Below the pieces are notes generated by a model. It did no database searches and was not told where the DNA came from. It saw nothing but the letters and a program-made list of their open reading frames with translations. A stretch of 5,298 bases of DNA, taken from Vulcanimicrobiota bacterium (GTDB lineage: Bacteria > Eremiobacterota > Eremiobacteria > Baltobacterales > Baltobacteraceae). Positions 1 to 5,298 of this stretch are shown here, piece by piece (the stretch's first letter is position 1; each line of letters starts with the position of its first letter). A program made the position numbers and the translations under genes. The stretch is from contig JASHZC010000111.1 of the NCBI GenBank assembly GCA_030042755.1, positions 1 to 5,298 on the forward strand, in the 5' to 3' direction.

Positions 1-399
1 GAAGATCGCGGCTTCGTCGCCACCCGCCCCGGCCCGAATCTCGATGAAGACGTCCTTCGAATCGCTGGGATCCTTGGGGACCATGAGCACGTGCAGCTCG
101 TCCTCGAGCTGCGCGCGTCGCGCGCGCAGCGTCTTGAGTTCCTCTTCGGCAAGCTCGCGCAATTCCGGATCGCTCCCGTCTCGAAGCAACGCTTCACTGC
201 CTTCGAGCTCATCGAGCGTCTTGCGGTAGCGTCGATACGTCGCAACCGTCTCTTCGAGTTGCGCGCGCTCTTTGACAAGCGCCGTAAAGCGCGCTTGATC
301 GAAGCCGCCCGCGGGATTAGCCAACTCCGCCTCGATCTCGTCGAAGCGCCGGACCATCGTGTCCAGACGCGCGAGCACGCTCGCGTTCAAATCAGCCAT
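1..399 (-). CDS. prfA: Peptide chain release factor 1 (RF1), N-terminal part, cut by window edge
   Basis: RF1 recognises UAA and UAG in the ribosomal A site and triggers hydrolysis of peptidyl-tRNA in the cytoplasm. The first 133 residues are visible. Residues 1-100 are charged and helix-prone, as expected for RF1 domain 1. They are followed by VLMVPKDPSDSKDVFIEIRA (104-123) and GAGGDEAAIF (124-133), the hallmark entry to the core domain. The GGDEAA form and the preceding PKDP favour RF1 over RF2, whose equivalent reads roughly GAGGTEA. The family is usually about 355-360 residues, so the anticodon-recognition loop and the catalytic GGQ lie outside the window. The ATG at 397-399 is chosen because MADLNASVLARLD aligns with the usual RF1 start. 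No strong Shine-Dalgarno precedes it; an extended -10-like motif lies 9 nt upstream instead. The gene follows rpmE on the same strand, a common bacterial order. Identity is very secure. Confidence 0.96.
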   Translation of the reverse strand, partial: MADLNASVLARLDTMVRRFDEIEAELANPAGGFDQARFTALVKERAQLEETVATYRRYRKTLDELEGSEALLRDGSDPELRELAEEELKTLRARRAQLEDELHVLMVPKDPSDSKDVFIEIRAGAGGDEAAIF

Positions 400-417
400 G
401 TTGACTTCAATCTAACA
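400..417 (-). promoter_or_regulatory. Candidate extended -10 promoter of prfA
   Basis: Reading the minus strand, TGT (417-415) is followed by TAGATT (414-409), then nine bases (408-400), then the prfA ATG. TGn plus a -10-like hexamer is the extended -10 form, which can work without a good -35, and no -35 is seen here. Transcription would start about 2-4 nt before the ATG, giving a nearly leaderless mRNA. TAGATT matches the TATAAT consensus at only four of six positions. The site follows directly on the terminator of rpmE, where a promoter for prfA would be needed. This is inference from motif and position. Confidence 0.4.
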
Positions 418-448
418 AAAAGGACGAGCCGCGATGCAGCTCGTCCTT
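414..448 (-). terminator. Intrinsic terminator after rpmE
   Basis: A perfect 10-bp inverted repeat pairs 448-439 (AAGGACGAGC on the minus strand) with 429-420 (GCTCGTCCTT) around a 9-nt loop (438-430). On the minus strand the stem runs into a T-rich tail with further T residues at 419-417 and TT at 415-414. This is the form of a Rho-independent terminator for transcripts leaving rpmE, whose stop codon is about 18 nt upstream. It lies between rpmE and prfA, so it would limit co-transcription of prfA. On the plus strand the stem has no T-tract after it, so it acts one way. Confidence 0.85.
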
Positions 449-466
449 CGAATTCTGCCGTTGTCG

Positions 467-739
467 TTACGCTTCGGCTGCGGCCTTCTTCGCCTCTTTC
501 GCGGCTTGGCGCTTGGCGGCTTCTTCCTTCTTCTTTGCAGCGGCAGCAGCGCGCTGGTTGAACTTGTCGACGCGACCGGCCGTATCGACCAGTTTCTGCT
601 GACCGGTGAACAGCGGATGACACGCCGAGCAAATTTCGACGGCGATCTCTTTCAGGGTCGAGCCGGTGGTAAATGTGTTTCCGCAAGCACAGTGAACCCG
701 AGCCTCGGGATACCAGTGCGGATGGATCTTCTGTTTCAC
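467..739 (-). CDS. rpmE: 50S ribosomal protein bL31, zinc-binding type, with Ala/Lys-rich C-terminal tail
   Basis: bL31 is a small protein of the large ribosomal subunit that bridges the two subunits near the central protuberance. The 90-residue product has the family pattern: [13 protein letters not shown] at the start, a four-cysteine zinc site (C17 and C19 in CACGN; C37 and C40 in CSACHP), then [21 protein letters not shown] (43-63). All four cysteines are present, so this is the zinc-type paralogue rather than the cysteine-free form. Family members are usually about 65-75 residues. Here residues 64-90 add a tail made almost only of Ala, Lys, Glu, Arg and Gln, probably a charged helix or a disordered rRNA-binding tail. 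The start is GTG (739-737), fixed by alignment to the MKxxIHP start; an upstream ATG (747-745) is out of frame and soon stops. The stop is TAA (469-467). Confidence 0.97.
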   Translation of the reverse strand: MKQKIHPHWYPEARVHCACGNTFTTGSTLKEIAVEICSACHPLFTGQQKLVDTAGRVDKFNQRAAAAAKKKEEAAKRQAAKEAKKAAAEA

Positions 740-757
740 AGCCCCATGATTATAGCA
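740..757 (-). promoter_or_regulatory. Extended -10 promoter of rpmE
   Basis: On the minus strand TGC (757-755) precedes a perfect TATAAT (754-749), giving an extended -10 element. Nine bases (748-740, CATGGGGCT) then lead to the GTG start of rpmE. Transcription would begin around 742-743, leaving a leader of only about 3-4 nt, too short for a working Shine-Dalgarno; the GGGG at 745-742 is also too close to the GTG for normal use. No convincing -35 is visible 17 nt upstream. The perfect hexamer makes this the best promoter candidate in the window, but its use is inferred. Confidence 0.55.
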
Positions 758-805
758 AGGGGGCGCAAGAGGGGTGACCTCCTGCGCCCGAAGGAATCCA
801 TCGGG

Positions 806-824
806 TGCTAGATTCTGCTACAAC
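806..824 (+). promoter_or_regulatory. Weak candidate -10 region for the plus-strand exported-protein gene
   Basis: In the divergent intergenic region TGCTAGATT (806-814) and the overlapping-phase TGCTACAAC (816-824) both look like TGn plus a -10-like hexamer, each four of six to consensus. No -35 is recognisable. If either is used, transcription starts near 821-831, which would suit a start codon at 855 or 873 and would rule out the GTG at 774. The rest of 740-872 holds nothing else I can name. Confidence 0.22.
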
Positions 825-872
825 AGCACCTTTGCGACAAGTATCCCTATAAGTATGAGCGCCAGAGCCCAC

Positions 873-1724
873 ATGTTCGGTCGACCTCCCTTCGCAGCGC
901 TACACGTACCCAGCTGGGAAGATTTCACACCAAGGCGAGTAGCCGCCTACCGCGCGAACCTGCGCCAGAGCGCGTGCTGCCTGCTCGTACTCGGACTGAC
1001 GGCGCAAACGCCGGCACCGACGGCGACGTCCGTCAGCGACCCGATCGCGATCTATCGATCGGCGGTGGGAGCGATGGCCGCGCTTCCGCCGCAAACCGTC
1101 AGCGGTTACGACGAGACGATAACGCCGCGCGGCCTTGGCCTGAAAATCCTACAGGTCAACGGCATGGCCGTCGTGCACATTGCGTACACGAAAGATACGA
1201 CTCCGCGCGTCTTTCATGTTGCGGTGGACGGCGCCAACACTGCGGTTGTGGATGCGAACTCGGGCCAACGGTACACCGCCGGGGAACTGTTCTGGTCCCC
1301 AACGTGGTCGACGACTCCGCCGCCGACGCCGCCCAGTCAAATGACGGTAATCGCAACCGTCAGAGAAAGGGCGCTCGCGGATCTTCTTACGCCGGCCGAC
1401 GCCAACTACACGCTCTCGTTCGTCGGGATTGAGAACGTGAACAACGTGCCGGTTTACCACATTCGTCTCGTCGCTCGCCAAGACGCGACAGCGCATCCGC
1501 TTACCGATGTCTACGCCGACCAGCAGACGTACTTGGTTCGGAGGGCCGTTGCAGCATTTACCGACAACTCGGTAACCAACGTTACGGGCGCGCTAACGAT
1601 GAATTTCGATCGTGTCGGCAACTCCTGGCTTCTCGACTCCGGCCAGGTAGATGCAACCGTGCACGCCTTATTGCAGCAGGTTTCGGGAAGCGCCACGTTC
1701 GCGGCGTCGGGCGTCACGCCGTAG
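873..1724 (+). CDS. Exported protein of unknown function, possible LolA/LolB-like fold; start uncertain
   Basis: I do not recognise a named family with certainty. Numbered from the ATG at 873, the product is 283 residues. A short hydrophobic stretch (SACCLLVLGLTA, about 33-44) followed by QTPAPTATS suggests a signal peptide and export. The mature part runs DPIAIYRSAVGAMAALPPQT (57-76), then alternating beta-like segments, a proline-rich loop (STTPPPTPPSQ, 146-156), and late strands such as HPLTDVYADQQTYLVRRAV (208-226) and GALTMNFDRVGNSWLLDSG (239-257). An N-terminal helix followed by many strands resembles LolA/LolB/RseB-like folds that bind lipid or lipoprotein; this is inference only. No clear catalytic motif is seen. 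The 5' end is unsettled: GTG 774 and ATG 855 are in the same frame, but codons before about 960 include AGA, ATA, AGG and CTA and look non-coding, and no start has a convincing Shine-Dalgarno. The reading from about 960 to the TAG (1722-1724) is secure. Confidence 0.7.
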   Translation: MFGRPPFAALHVPSWEDFTPRRVAAYRANLRQSACCLLVLGLTAQTPAPTATSVSDPIAIYRSAVGAMAALPPQTVSGYDETITPRGLGLKILQVNGMAVVHIAYTKDTTPRVFHVAVDGANTAVVDANSGQRYTAGELFWSPTWSTTPPPTPPSQMTVIATVRERALADLLTPADANYTLSFVGIENVNNVPVYHIRLVARQDATAHPLTDVYADQQTYLVRRAVAAFTDNSVTNVTGALTMNFDRVGNSWLLDSGQVDATVHALLQQVSGSATFAASGVTP

Positions 1725-1736
1725 CGTCGGCTACGG
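1719..1736. terminator. Stop-codon hairpin at the convergent junction
   Basis: CCGTAGC (1719-1725) pairs perfectly with GCTACGG (1730-1736) around the loop GTCG. The stem holds the TAG stop of the plus-strand gene (1722-1724) and the TAG stop of the minus-strand peptidase (1733-1731), which base-pair with each other. Neither side has a strong T-tract (plus side AACGTTTAAG), so this is a weak or non-canonical terminator, or a 3'-end stabilising hairpin for both transcripts. Confidence 0.5.
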
Positions 1737-3845
1737 AACGTTTAAGCCGGTGATCGCATCGATGAGATGGCCTGCGAACGGAACACCGATTCCGCTGACC
1801 AAATCGTAGCCCGGTCCCGCTTGCTCTCCCGGAATTGGCGAAGCCGGCGAGTAGGTTGGATTCGCCATCTGATTGTCGCCGTAGACGATGTCGTAGAAGA
1901 CCTGGCTGTAATCGAGGGACGGCGTGAATGATAGGGTCGTTGACGCTGAGCATGGCGTCGCGCTACACGCATAGATTGCGTACAGATAGGGCGATGCGTT
2001 TCCGAGTCGCCAAAAGTGACCGCTGCCGCTTGCGGGACACGCTCCATGACCCGGATTCAGCTTGCACGCGCTCAACACGTCGGCCCACATCGCCGCCATT
2101 TCCGGAGCAGCGACGGAGGTACCGCCGATTCCGCTAATCGTGCCACCCCATTGCGCGTTTTCTACGGTAGAAACACCCGTGCTCGGGTCGCCGATCAGCG
2201 ACGCGTCGGGCTGCTCGCGAAGCGTTGCTTTGATCGGCGCGGCCGATTGCCACGCGGGTGCCGGCATGAACGCCGAAATGCCGCCGCCCGAACCTTCGAC
2301 CCCACCATATCCCGTGTCTGACGTCGATATTCCCCAGGCGAGCCAGGGTGCGGTCTGCTGTCCGAAGGCATTGACGTTTAGGGTGATTCCTCCGACCGAT
2401 GTGGCGTTCTGATCGCCAGCCGGATATGTAACGCACTGCTCGGCCAGGTACGTGGTTCCGTTGTTGCACTCGGCGGAGCCGTTGTCGCCCGACGAAGCAA
2501 AGACCGCAATGCCTTCAGACGCGAGTTCGGCAAATTCCAATTGCGAATACGATCCGGAATATGGATACGAACCGCTGGTATAACCGGTGAACGCTCCTGC
2601 GCCTTGACCTGACGGGTCGAACTCGCCCTCACCGAAGCTCAGTGAGAGCACATCGACGTCGTTCTCGGCGATCGCCTGTTGGATCTCAGGGTCGGATTCC
2701 ACGATTCCAATTTCGGGTGATCCTGCGTTCGAGCCGGTCGTCGGGCATTGGTTCGGGAACGCGATCGTGCTGCAGTCCGACGCATTGTACGCGAGATAGA
2801 AGTAGAGGTTCGCGCCGGGCGCGAGCGTCGCTGCCTGCTGTGTGTCGAGCTGCGCTTCGCCGTCCTCGGGATTACACGCCGGCAACGAACCGCTGCAGTT
2901 TGGGCTCGTAACCGGCGGCGGCGTTTGGAAATCGCCGGAGTATGGGAACTCGCTCCCGCTGATGCCGCTCTTACTCAATCCCTCGGTAACACCGTCGGCG
3001 GTAACGGGCCTTTCCGTCACGGTAGCTGCCAATGTCGTGTTGGTGTCTGCGAGCCATGCGTTGAGATCGACGTCGCCGTGACCGCTCGACGTCGTGTCGA
3101 TCGGACCCGTGCCGATGATGCCCAGCGTGACGCCGCTGCCGTCATACGTTGTGTACGCACCGATGTAATCCAACGCAGCGCGCACCGTCGACGGTGAGTA
3201 GCCCGTCGCATAGCCTGCAGCGGCATGCGGAGGATAGACGATGAACGTGTGCTTGCGCCGATAACCAACGATGTTTCCGACGCTGTCAACCGCGAGCTTT
3301 TGCTCGAAGTGCGGCTGGGAATTCGGAGCGACGAATTCTTGGCCGTTGTGCTCGTAGAGGCCGAACGTCGTACCGAAGGCCTTCTCCATGTTTGCCTGGC
3401 TGCCCGCGACCGTGACCAGCATGCGCTGTTTCCAACCGGCCACCGAGAGACCGTTGTTCAGGAAATATTGCTCGACGGCTTGATAGTCGGCTTGCGTCGC
3501 ACCAAAGCGCGCCGCGATTTCGTCTGGGTTCAGGAAGTGGCGGAAGTTTCCGCTGGCCGGATTGGAGACTTCTTGCGCGTATTGCACGAGCGCTTGCGCG
3601 CCTTGCTGATGCACGAGCACCGAGACGTTGAGGTGCGCGTTTTTGATCGGTCCGACGTACGTCGACGACTTGAGCACTTCCTGATCGTAGCTCTGCACCA
3701 GCAACTGCGACGGGACCGTGCTCGTGTTCGTGATGGGGGGAGGCTGGGCAGCCGGAATGCTTGCGCCTCCACCGCTGCCTCCGCTGCACGCCGTCAGCGT
3801 GCCGATCAGCGCGGCCGCTGCCGCAAAAGCGAACCGCTGATTCAC
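1731..3845 (-). CDS. Lipoprotein pro-sedolisin: S53 family serine-carboxyl peptidase with activation domain
   Basis: Sedolisins are endopeptidases, usually acid-active, with a Ser-Glu-Asp triad on a subtilisin-like fold. The 704-residue precursor starts with a lipoprotein signal, FAFAAAAALIGTLTAC, with lipobox LTAC at 17-20, so it is probably lipidated at C20. A Gly/Pro-rich linker (21-45) follows. The pro-kumamolisin activation domain spans about 50-200 (NPASGNFRHFLNPDEIAARF, 95-114, is typical). The catalytic domain begins near YSPSTVRAALDY (216-227). Expected residues are all present: Glu330 and Asp334 in EAQLD, oxyanion Asp454 in SSGDNGS, Ser577 in GGTSVAAP, and a calcium site at Asp652-Ile653 with GPGYD (677-681). 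Ten further cysteines could form disulfides. Start is GTG (3845-3843), preceded by GGAGGT and overlapping the upstream stop as GTGA, so it is the second gene of an operon and likely translationally coupled. The substrate is unknown. Confidence 0.95.
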   Translation of the reverse strand: MNQRFAFAAAAALIGTLTACSGGSGGGASIPAAQPPPITNTSTVPSQLLVQSYDQEVLKSSTYVGPIKNAHLNVSVLVHQQGAQALVQYAQEVSNPASGNFRHFLNPDEIAARFGATQADYQAVEQYFLNNGLSVAGWKQRMLVTVAGSQANMEKAFGTTFGLYEHNGQEFVAPNSQPHFEQKLAVDSVGNIVGYRRKHTFIVYPPHAAAGYATGYSPSTVRAALDYIGAYTTYDGSGVTLGIIGTGPIDTTSSGHGDVDLNAWLADTNTTLAATVTERPVTADGVTEGLSKSGISGSEFPYSGDFQTPPPVTSPNCSGSLPACNPEDGEAQLDTQQAATLAPGANLYFYLAYNASDCSTIAFPNQCPTTGSNAGSPEIGIVESDPEIQQAIAENDVDVLSLSFGEGEFDPSGQGAGAFTGYTSGSYPYSGSYSQLEFAELASEGIAVFASSGDNGSAECNNGTTYLAEQCVTYPAGDQNATSVGGITLNVNAFGQQTAPWLAWGISTSDTGYGGVEGSGGGISAFMPAPAWQSAAPIKATLREQPDASLIGDPSTGVSTVENAQWGGTISGIGGTSVAAPEMAAMWADVLSACKLNPGHGACPASGSGHFWRLGNASPYLYAIYACSATPCSASTTLSFTPSLDYSQVFYDIVYGDNQMANPTYSPASPIPGEQAGPGYDLVSGIGVPFAGHLIDAITGLNVP

Positions 3846-5298
3846 TTCACACCTCCAAAGTGCCGCGTAGCGATACCACGCACGAAGCTTTCGATGCGCT
3901 GCGATCGCTGCAACGAACGCCTGAAGTCGATTCCGGCCTCATGCGCCGCAATGCTCGCTTCCAATCCCGGTATGCTCTTCACACCGGTAGCATCTCTCCG
4001 AACGACGGAACTCGTCGTCGGATCCGAACTGAACCAATACGCCTCGCTGATCGTGTCGGTCTGAAGCGGCTGCCCGTTCGGCGATATGAAAAGCGAGTAC
4101 GGCGTATCGAGGAAGTAGTCGTAGTAGATCTCTTCTTTGTCCGTAATCACCACGCATACCGGTCCGACCGGCGGCGATCCCGGCGTCACGTAGGAGTCGA
4201 TCGTGCGCGTGTCGGTGTAGCCGAGTACCGGATCGATCGTGTCGATCGTGCGGACAAATCCGTCAGCGGTCGTGTAGCCAGGCGGGGGGCTGCACGGCGT
4301 AGGTACGGCAGCAGAAGCCTGGCCCGTCGTCGTGTCGCTGTAAAGCGACGTCCCGGTCCACCATTGCGGATACTGAAGCGTCGCTTGTGCCGTTCCCTGG
4401 ATATAGGGCGTCAGCGTGATAACACCGTTCGACGGCGCGCTATACGCAAACTCGAGCGACGTGATGCCGAAGTTCGGCGCTTGGATCACGTAGCTTCCCG
4501 AGAAGTCGGAGTTCACGACGATGTTATCTTGACTGTTTATACCGGCGATCGTATCCGTCTCGGCGTACGCACCGTTTCCGGTGTAGGTGCGCTTTTGCGT
4601 CGACCCGTCGGCCAGCGTTGTGTTCACCGTCGACGGCGGCCCGTTGGTAATCGTTCCCGAGTACGGCAGCGGCGAGGAGATCGCGTAGACGAGTGGCGTC
4701 GCGTAGGTCGTCACGATCGAATCGCCGACTTCGTCGGTGGTCGTTTCGCTCAGCTCGCTGAAGCTCGACGCCGTGTTGTAGGTGCTCGCTTCGACGATTG
4801 CGTTGGTCGTAGTGGTCGTCGTTTCAAGAGAGCTCGCGTCGCTTTCCGTGCTGTATTCATCTACCGTACCCGACGGCGAACCCGCAGGCGGCGACGTCAC
4901 GCTCGCATCGACCGTGACCGTTGCATCCGAAGTGCTCGTAGGCATCGGACACGGCGACGAACGGTAGATCGTTTCCGTCAACGTTCCGGTGTACGCATAG
5001 CTAGCACCGGTTGCGATCGGTTGAACGCCGACGGCCTCTGTGCCGGCGCCGCTCTTGCGTGTGGTACTCGCAGTTTGCACGCAACCCGAAATGTTCGGCG
5101 TCGGGAGTGTACCGCCGGTGTAGATCGCGAAGTTTAGCGCGCTGCCGTCGGAAATCGTTTGCGATCCGGAGTTAGGCGATGCAATCGAGATCGTGTCGCC
5201 GCTGGTAGTGAACTCGCCGATCGTGATCCAGTAGCCGCTCTCGTATTCGGCCAGGTAAAATGCACTCGTCGGAGCGCTCCCAAACGTCAAGCTAAAAC
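3842..5298 (-). CDS. Uncharacterised exported Thr/Ser-rich protein, N-terminus beyond window
   Basis: I do not recognise the family. The frame is open to the right edge, so the first visible residues (FSLTFGSAPTSAFYLAEY) are internal; a TTG at 5290 could be read as a start but has no good Shine-Dalgarno and the frame continues upstream. About 484 residues are visible. Most are Thr, Ser, Gly, Tyr and Pro with short beta-like stretches (GYWITIGEF, ALNFAIYTGG, YAYTGTLTETIY, SGSYVIQAPNFGITSLEFAYS), few charged residues, a Thr/Ser-rich section (about 118-200 with six consecutive Thr) and only four cysteines (72, 116, 335, 381). This suggests an exported, beta-sandwich-rich surface or periplasmic protein; a signal peptide or lipobox would lie off-window. 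The last 52 residues (433-484) change to a basic, helix-prone tail. The gene ends in TGA overlapping the GTG of the S53 peptidase, so the two are an operon. It could be a partner or substrate of the peptidase, which is inference. Confidence 0.85.
   Translation of the reverse strand, partial: FSLTFGSAPTSAFYLAEYESGYWITIGEFTTSGDTISIASPNSGSQTISDGSALNFAIYTGGTLPTPNISGCVQTASTTRKSGAGTEAVGVQPIATGASYAYTGTLTETIYRSSPCPMPTSTSDATVTVDASVTSPPAGSPSGTVDEYSTESDASSLETTTTTTNAIVEASTYNTASSFSELSETTTDEVGDSIVTTYATPLVYAISSPLPYSGTITNGPPSTVNTTLADGSTQKRTYTGNGAYAETDTIAGINSQDNIVVNSDFSGSYVIQAPNFGITSLEFAYSAPSNGVITLTPYIQGTAQATLQYPQWWTGTSLYSDTTTGQASAAVPTPCSPPPGYTTADGFVRTIDTIDPVLGYTDTRTIDSYVTPGSPPVGPVCVVITDKEEIYYDYFLDTPYSLFISPNGQPLQTDTISEAYWFSSDPTTSSVVRRDATGVKSIPGLEASIAAHEAGIDFRRSLQRSQRIESFVRGIATRHFGGVK
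3851..3856 (-). promoter_or_regulatory. Ribosome binding site of the S53 peptidase, inside the upstream gene
   Basis: GGAGGT on the minus strand lies 5 nt before the GTG start (3845-3843). It is a near-perfect Shine-Dalgarno and fixes that start. The same bases encode the Gly-Gly near the C-terminus (FGGVK) of the upstream protein, so ribosomes finishing that gene stop on top of this site. This supports re-initiation or coupled translation. It contrasts with rpmE and prfA, which lack such a site. Confidence 0.85.

Noticed and set aside
91..561. Plus-strand open frame crossing prfA, the terminator and rpmE
   Set aside because: It overlaps two certain genes on the opposite strand and has no family features.
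832..853. TTGCGA (832-837) and TATAAG (848-853) as a promoter
   Set aside because: The spacer is only 10 nt, too short for a standard sigma-70 type promoter.
3225..4064. Plus-strand open frame (279 codons) opposite the S53 prodomain
   Set aside because: It lies across a secure S53 prodomain and lipobox and crosses the operon junction; composition is that of an antisense shadow.
4197..4252. Direct repeat TCGATCGTGCG (4197-4207 and 4242-4252)
   Set aside because: Both copies lie in coding sequence and encode similar short Arg-Thr-Ile-Asp segments. This is local protein repetition, not a mobile-element or recombination site.
3761..5137. Long plus-strand open frame (458 codons) opposite the Thr/Ser-rich protein
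   Set aside because: Its translation is extremely Arg-rich with no recognisable domain, as expected for the antisense of a GC-rich gene. The minus frame has the signs of a real protein and joins the peptidase by a GTGA overlap.
5288..5290. TTG as start of the Thr/Ser-rich protein
   Set aside because: The frame stays open to the window edge, there is no Shine-Dalgarno, and no signal peptide follows, so the real start is likely off-window.

Overview
The window is high-GC bacterial chromosome. It joins a conserved translation block (rpmE and prfA, minus strand) to a set of poorly characterised exported proteins. The rpmE-prfA order is common in many bacterial phyla. GC-rich codon use, a lipoprotein sedolisin and Thr/Ser-rich exported proteins of unknown family would fit a soil or acid-tolerant lineage such as Eremiobacterota/Vulcanimicrobiota or Acidobacteriota. 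That placement is an impression from protein style, not a proven assignment. No tRNA, rRNA, CRISPR array, transposase or integrase was seen.

Layout. Positions 1-399 (minus) hold the first 133 codons of prfA (peptide chain release factor 1), which runs off the left edge. Positions 467-739 (minus) hold rpmE, a zinc-type ribosomal protein bL31 with an Ala/Lys-rich tail. A good intrinsic terminator lies between them, so prfA probably needs its own promoter or read-through. Both genes carry an extended -10-like motif (TGn plus hexamer) exactly 9 nt before the start codon, which would make their mRNAs nearly leaderless. Positions 740-872 are a divergent intergenic region. Positions 873-1724 (plus; start uncertain) encode an exported protein that may have a LolA/LolB-like fold.

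That gene converges on the right-hand minus-strand operon, with only 6 nt between the two stop codons. A perfect 7-bp hairpin there pairs the two TAG stop codons with each other. The operon (1731 to beyond 5298) has a large uncharacterised exported Thr/Ser-rich protein first, open at the right edge. A lipoprotein pro-sedolisin (peptidase family S53) follows, with all expected catalytic and calcium-site residues. The two overlap as GTGA, and the Shine-Dalgarno sequence of the protease lies in the last codons of the upstream gene, so translation is probably coupled.

How the genes work together. prfA and rpmE serve translation. The coupled pair suggests that the sedolisin and the upstream protein are made in a fixed ratio, and the upstream protein could be a partner or substrate, but this rests on arrangement only. 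The most notable points are this coupled pair, the nearly leaderless start geometry of rpmE and prfA, and the stop-codon hairpin. Nothing in the window proves a new system.
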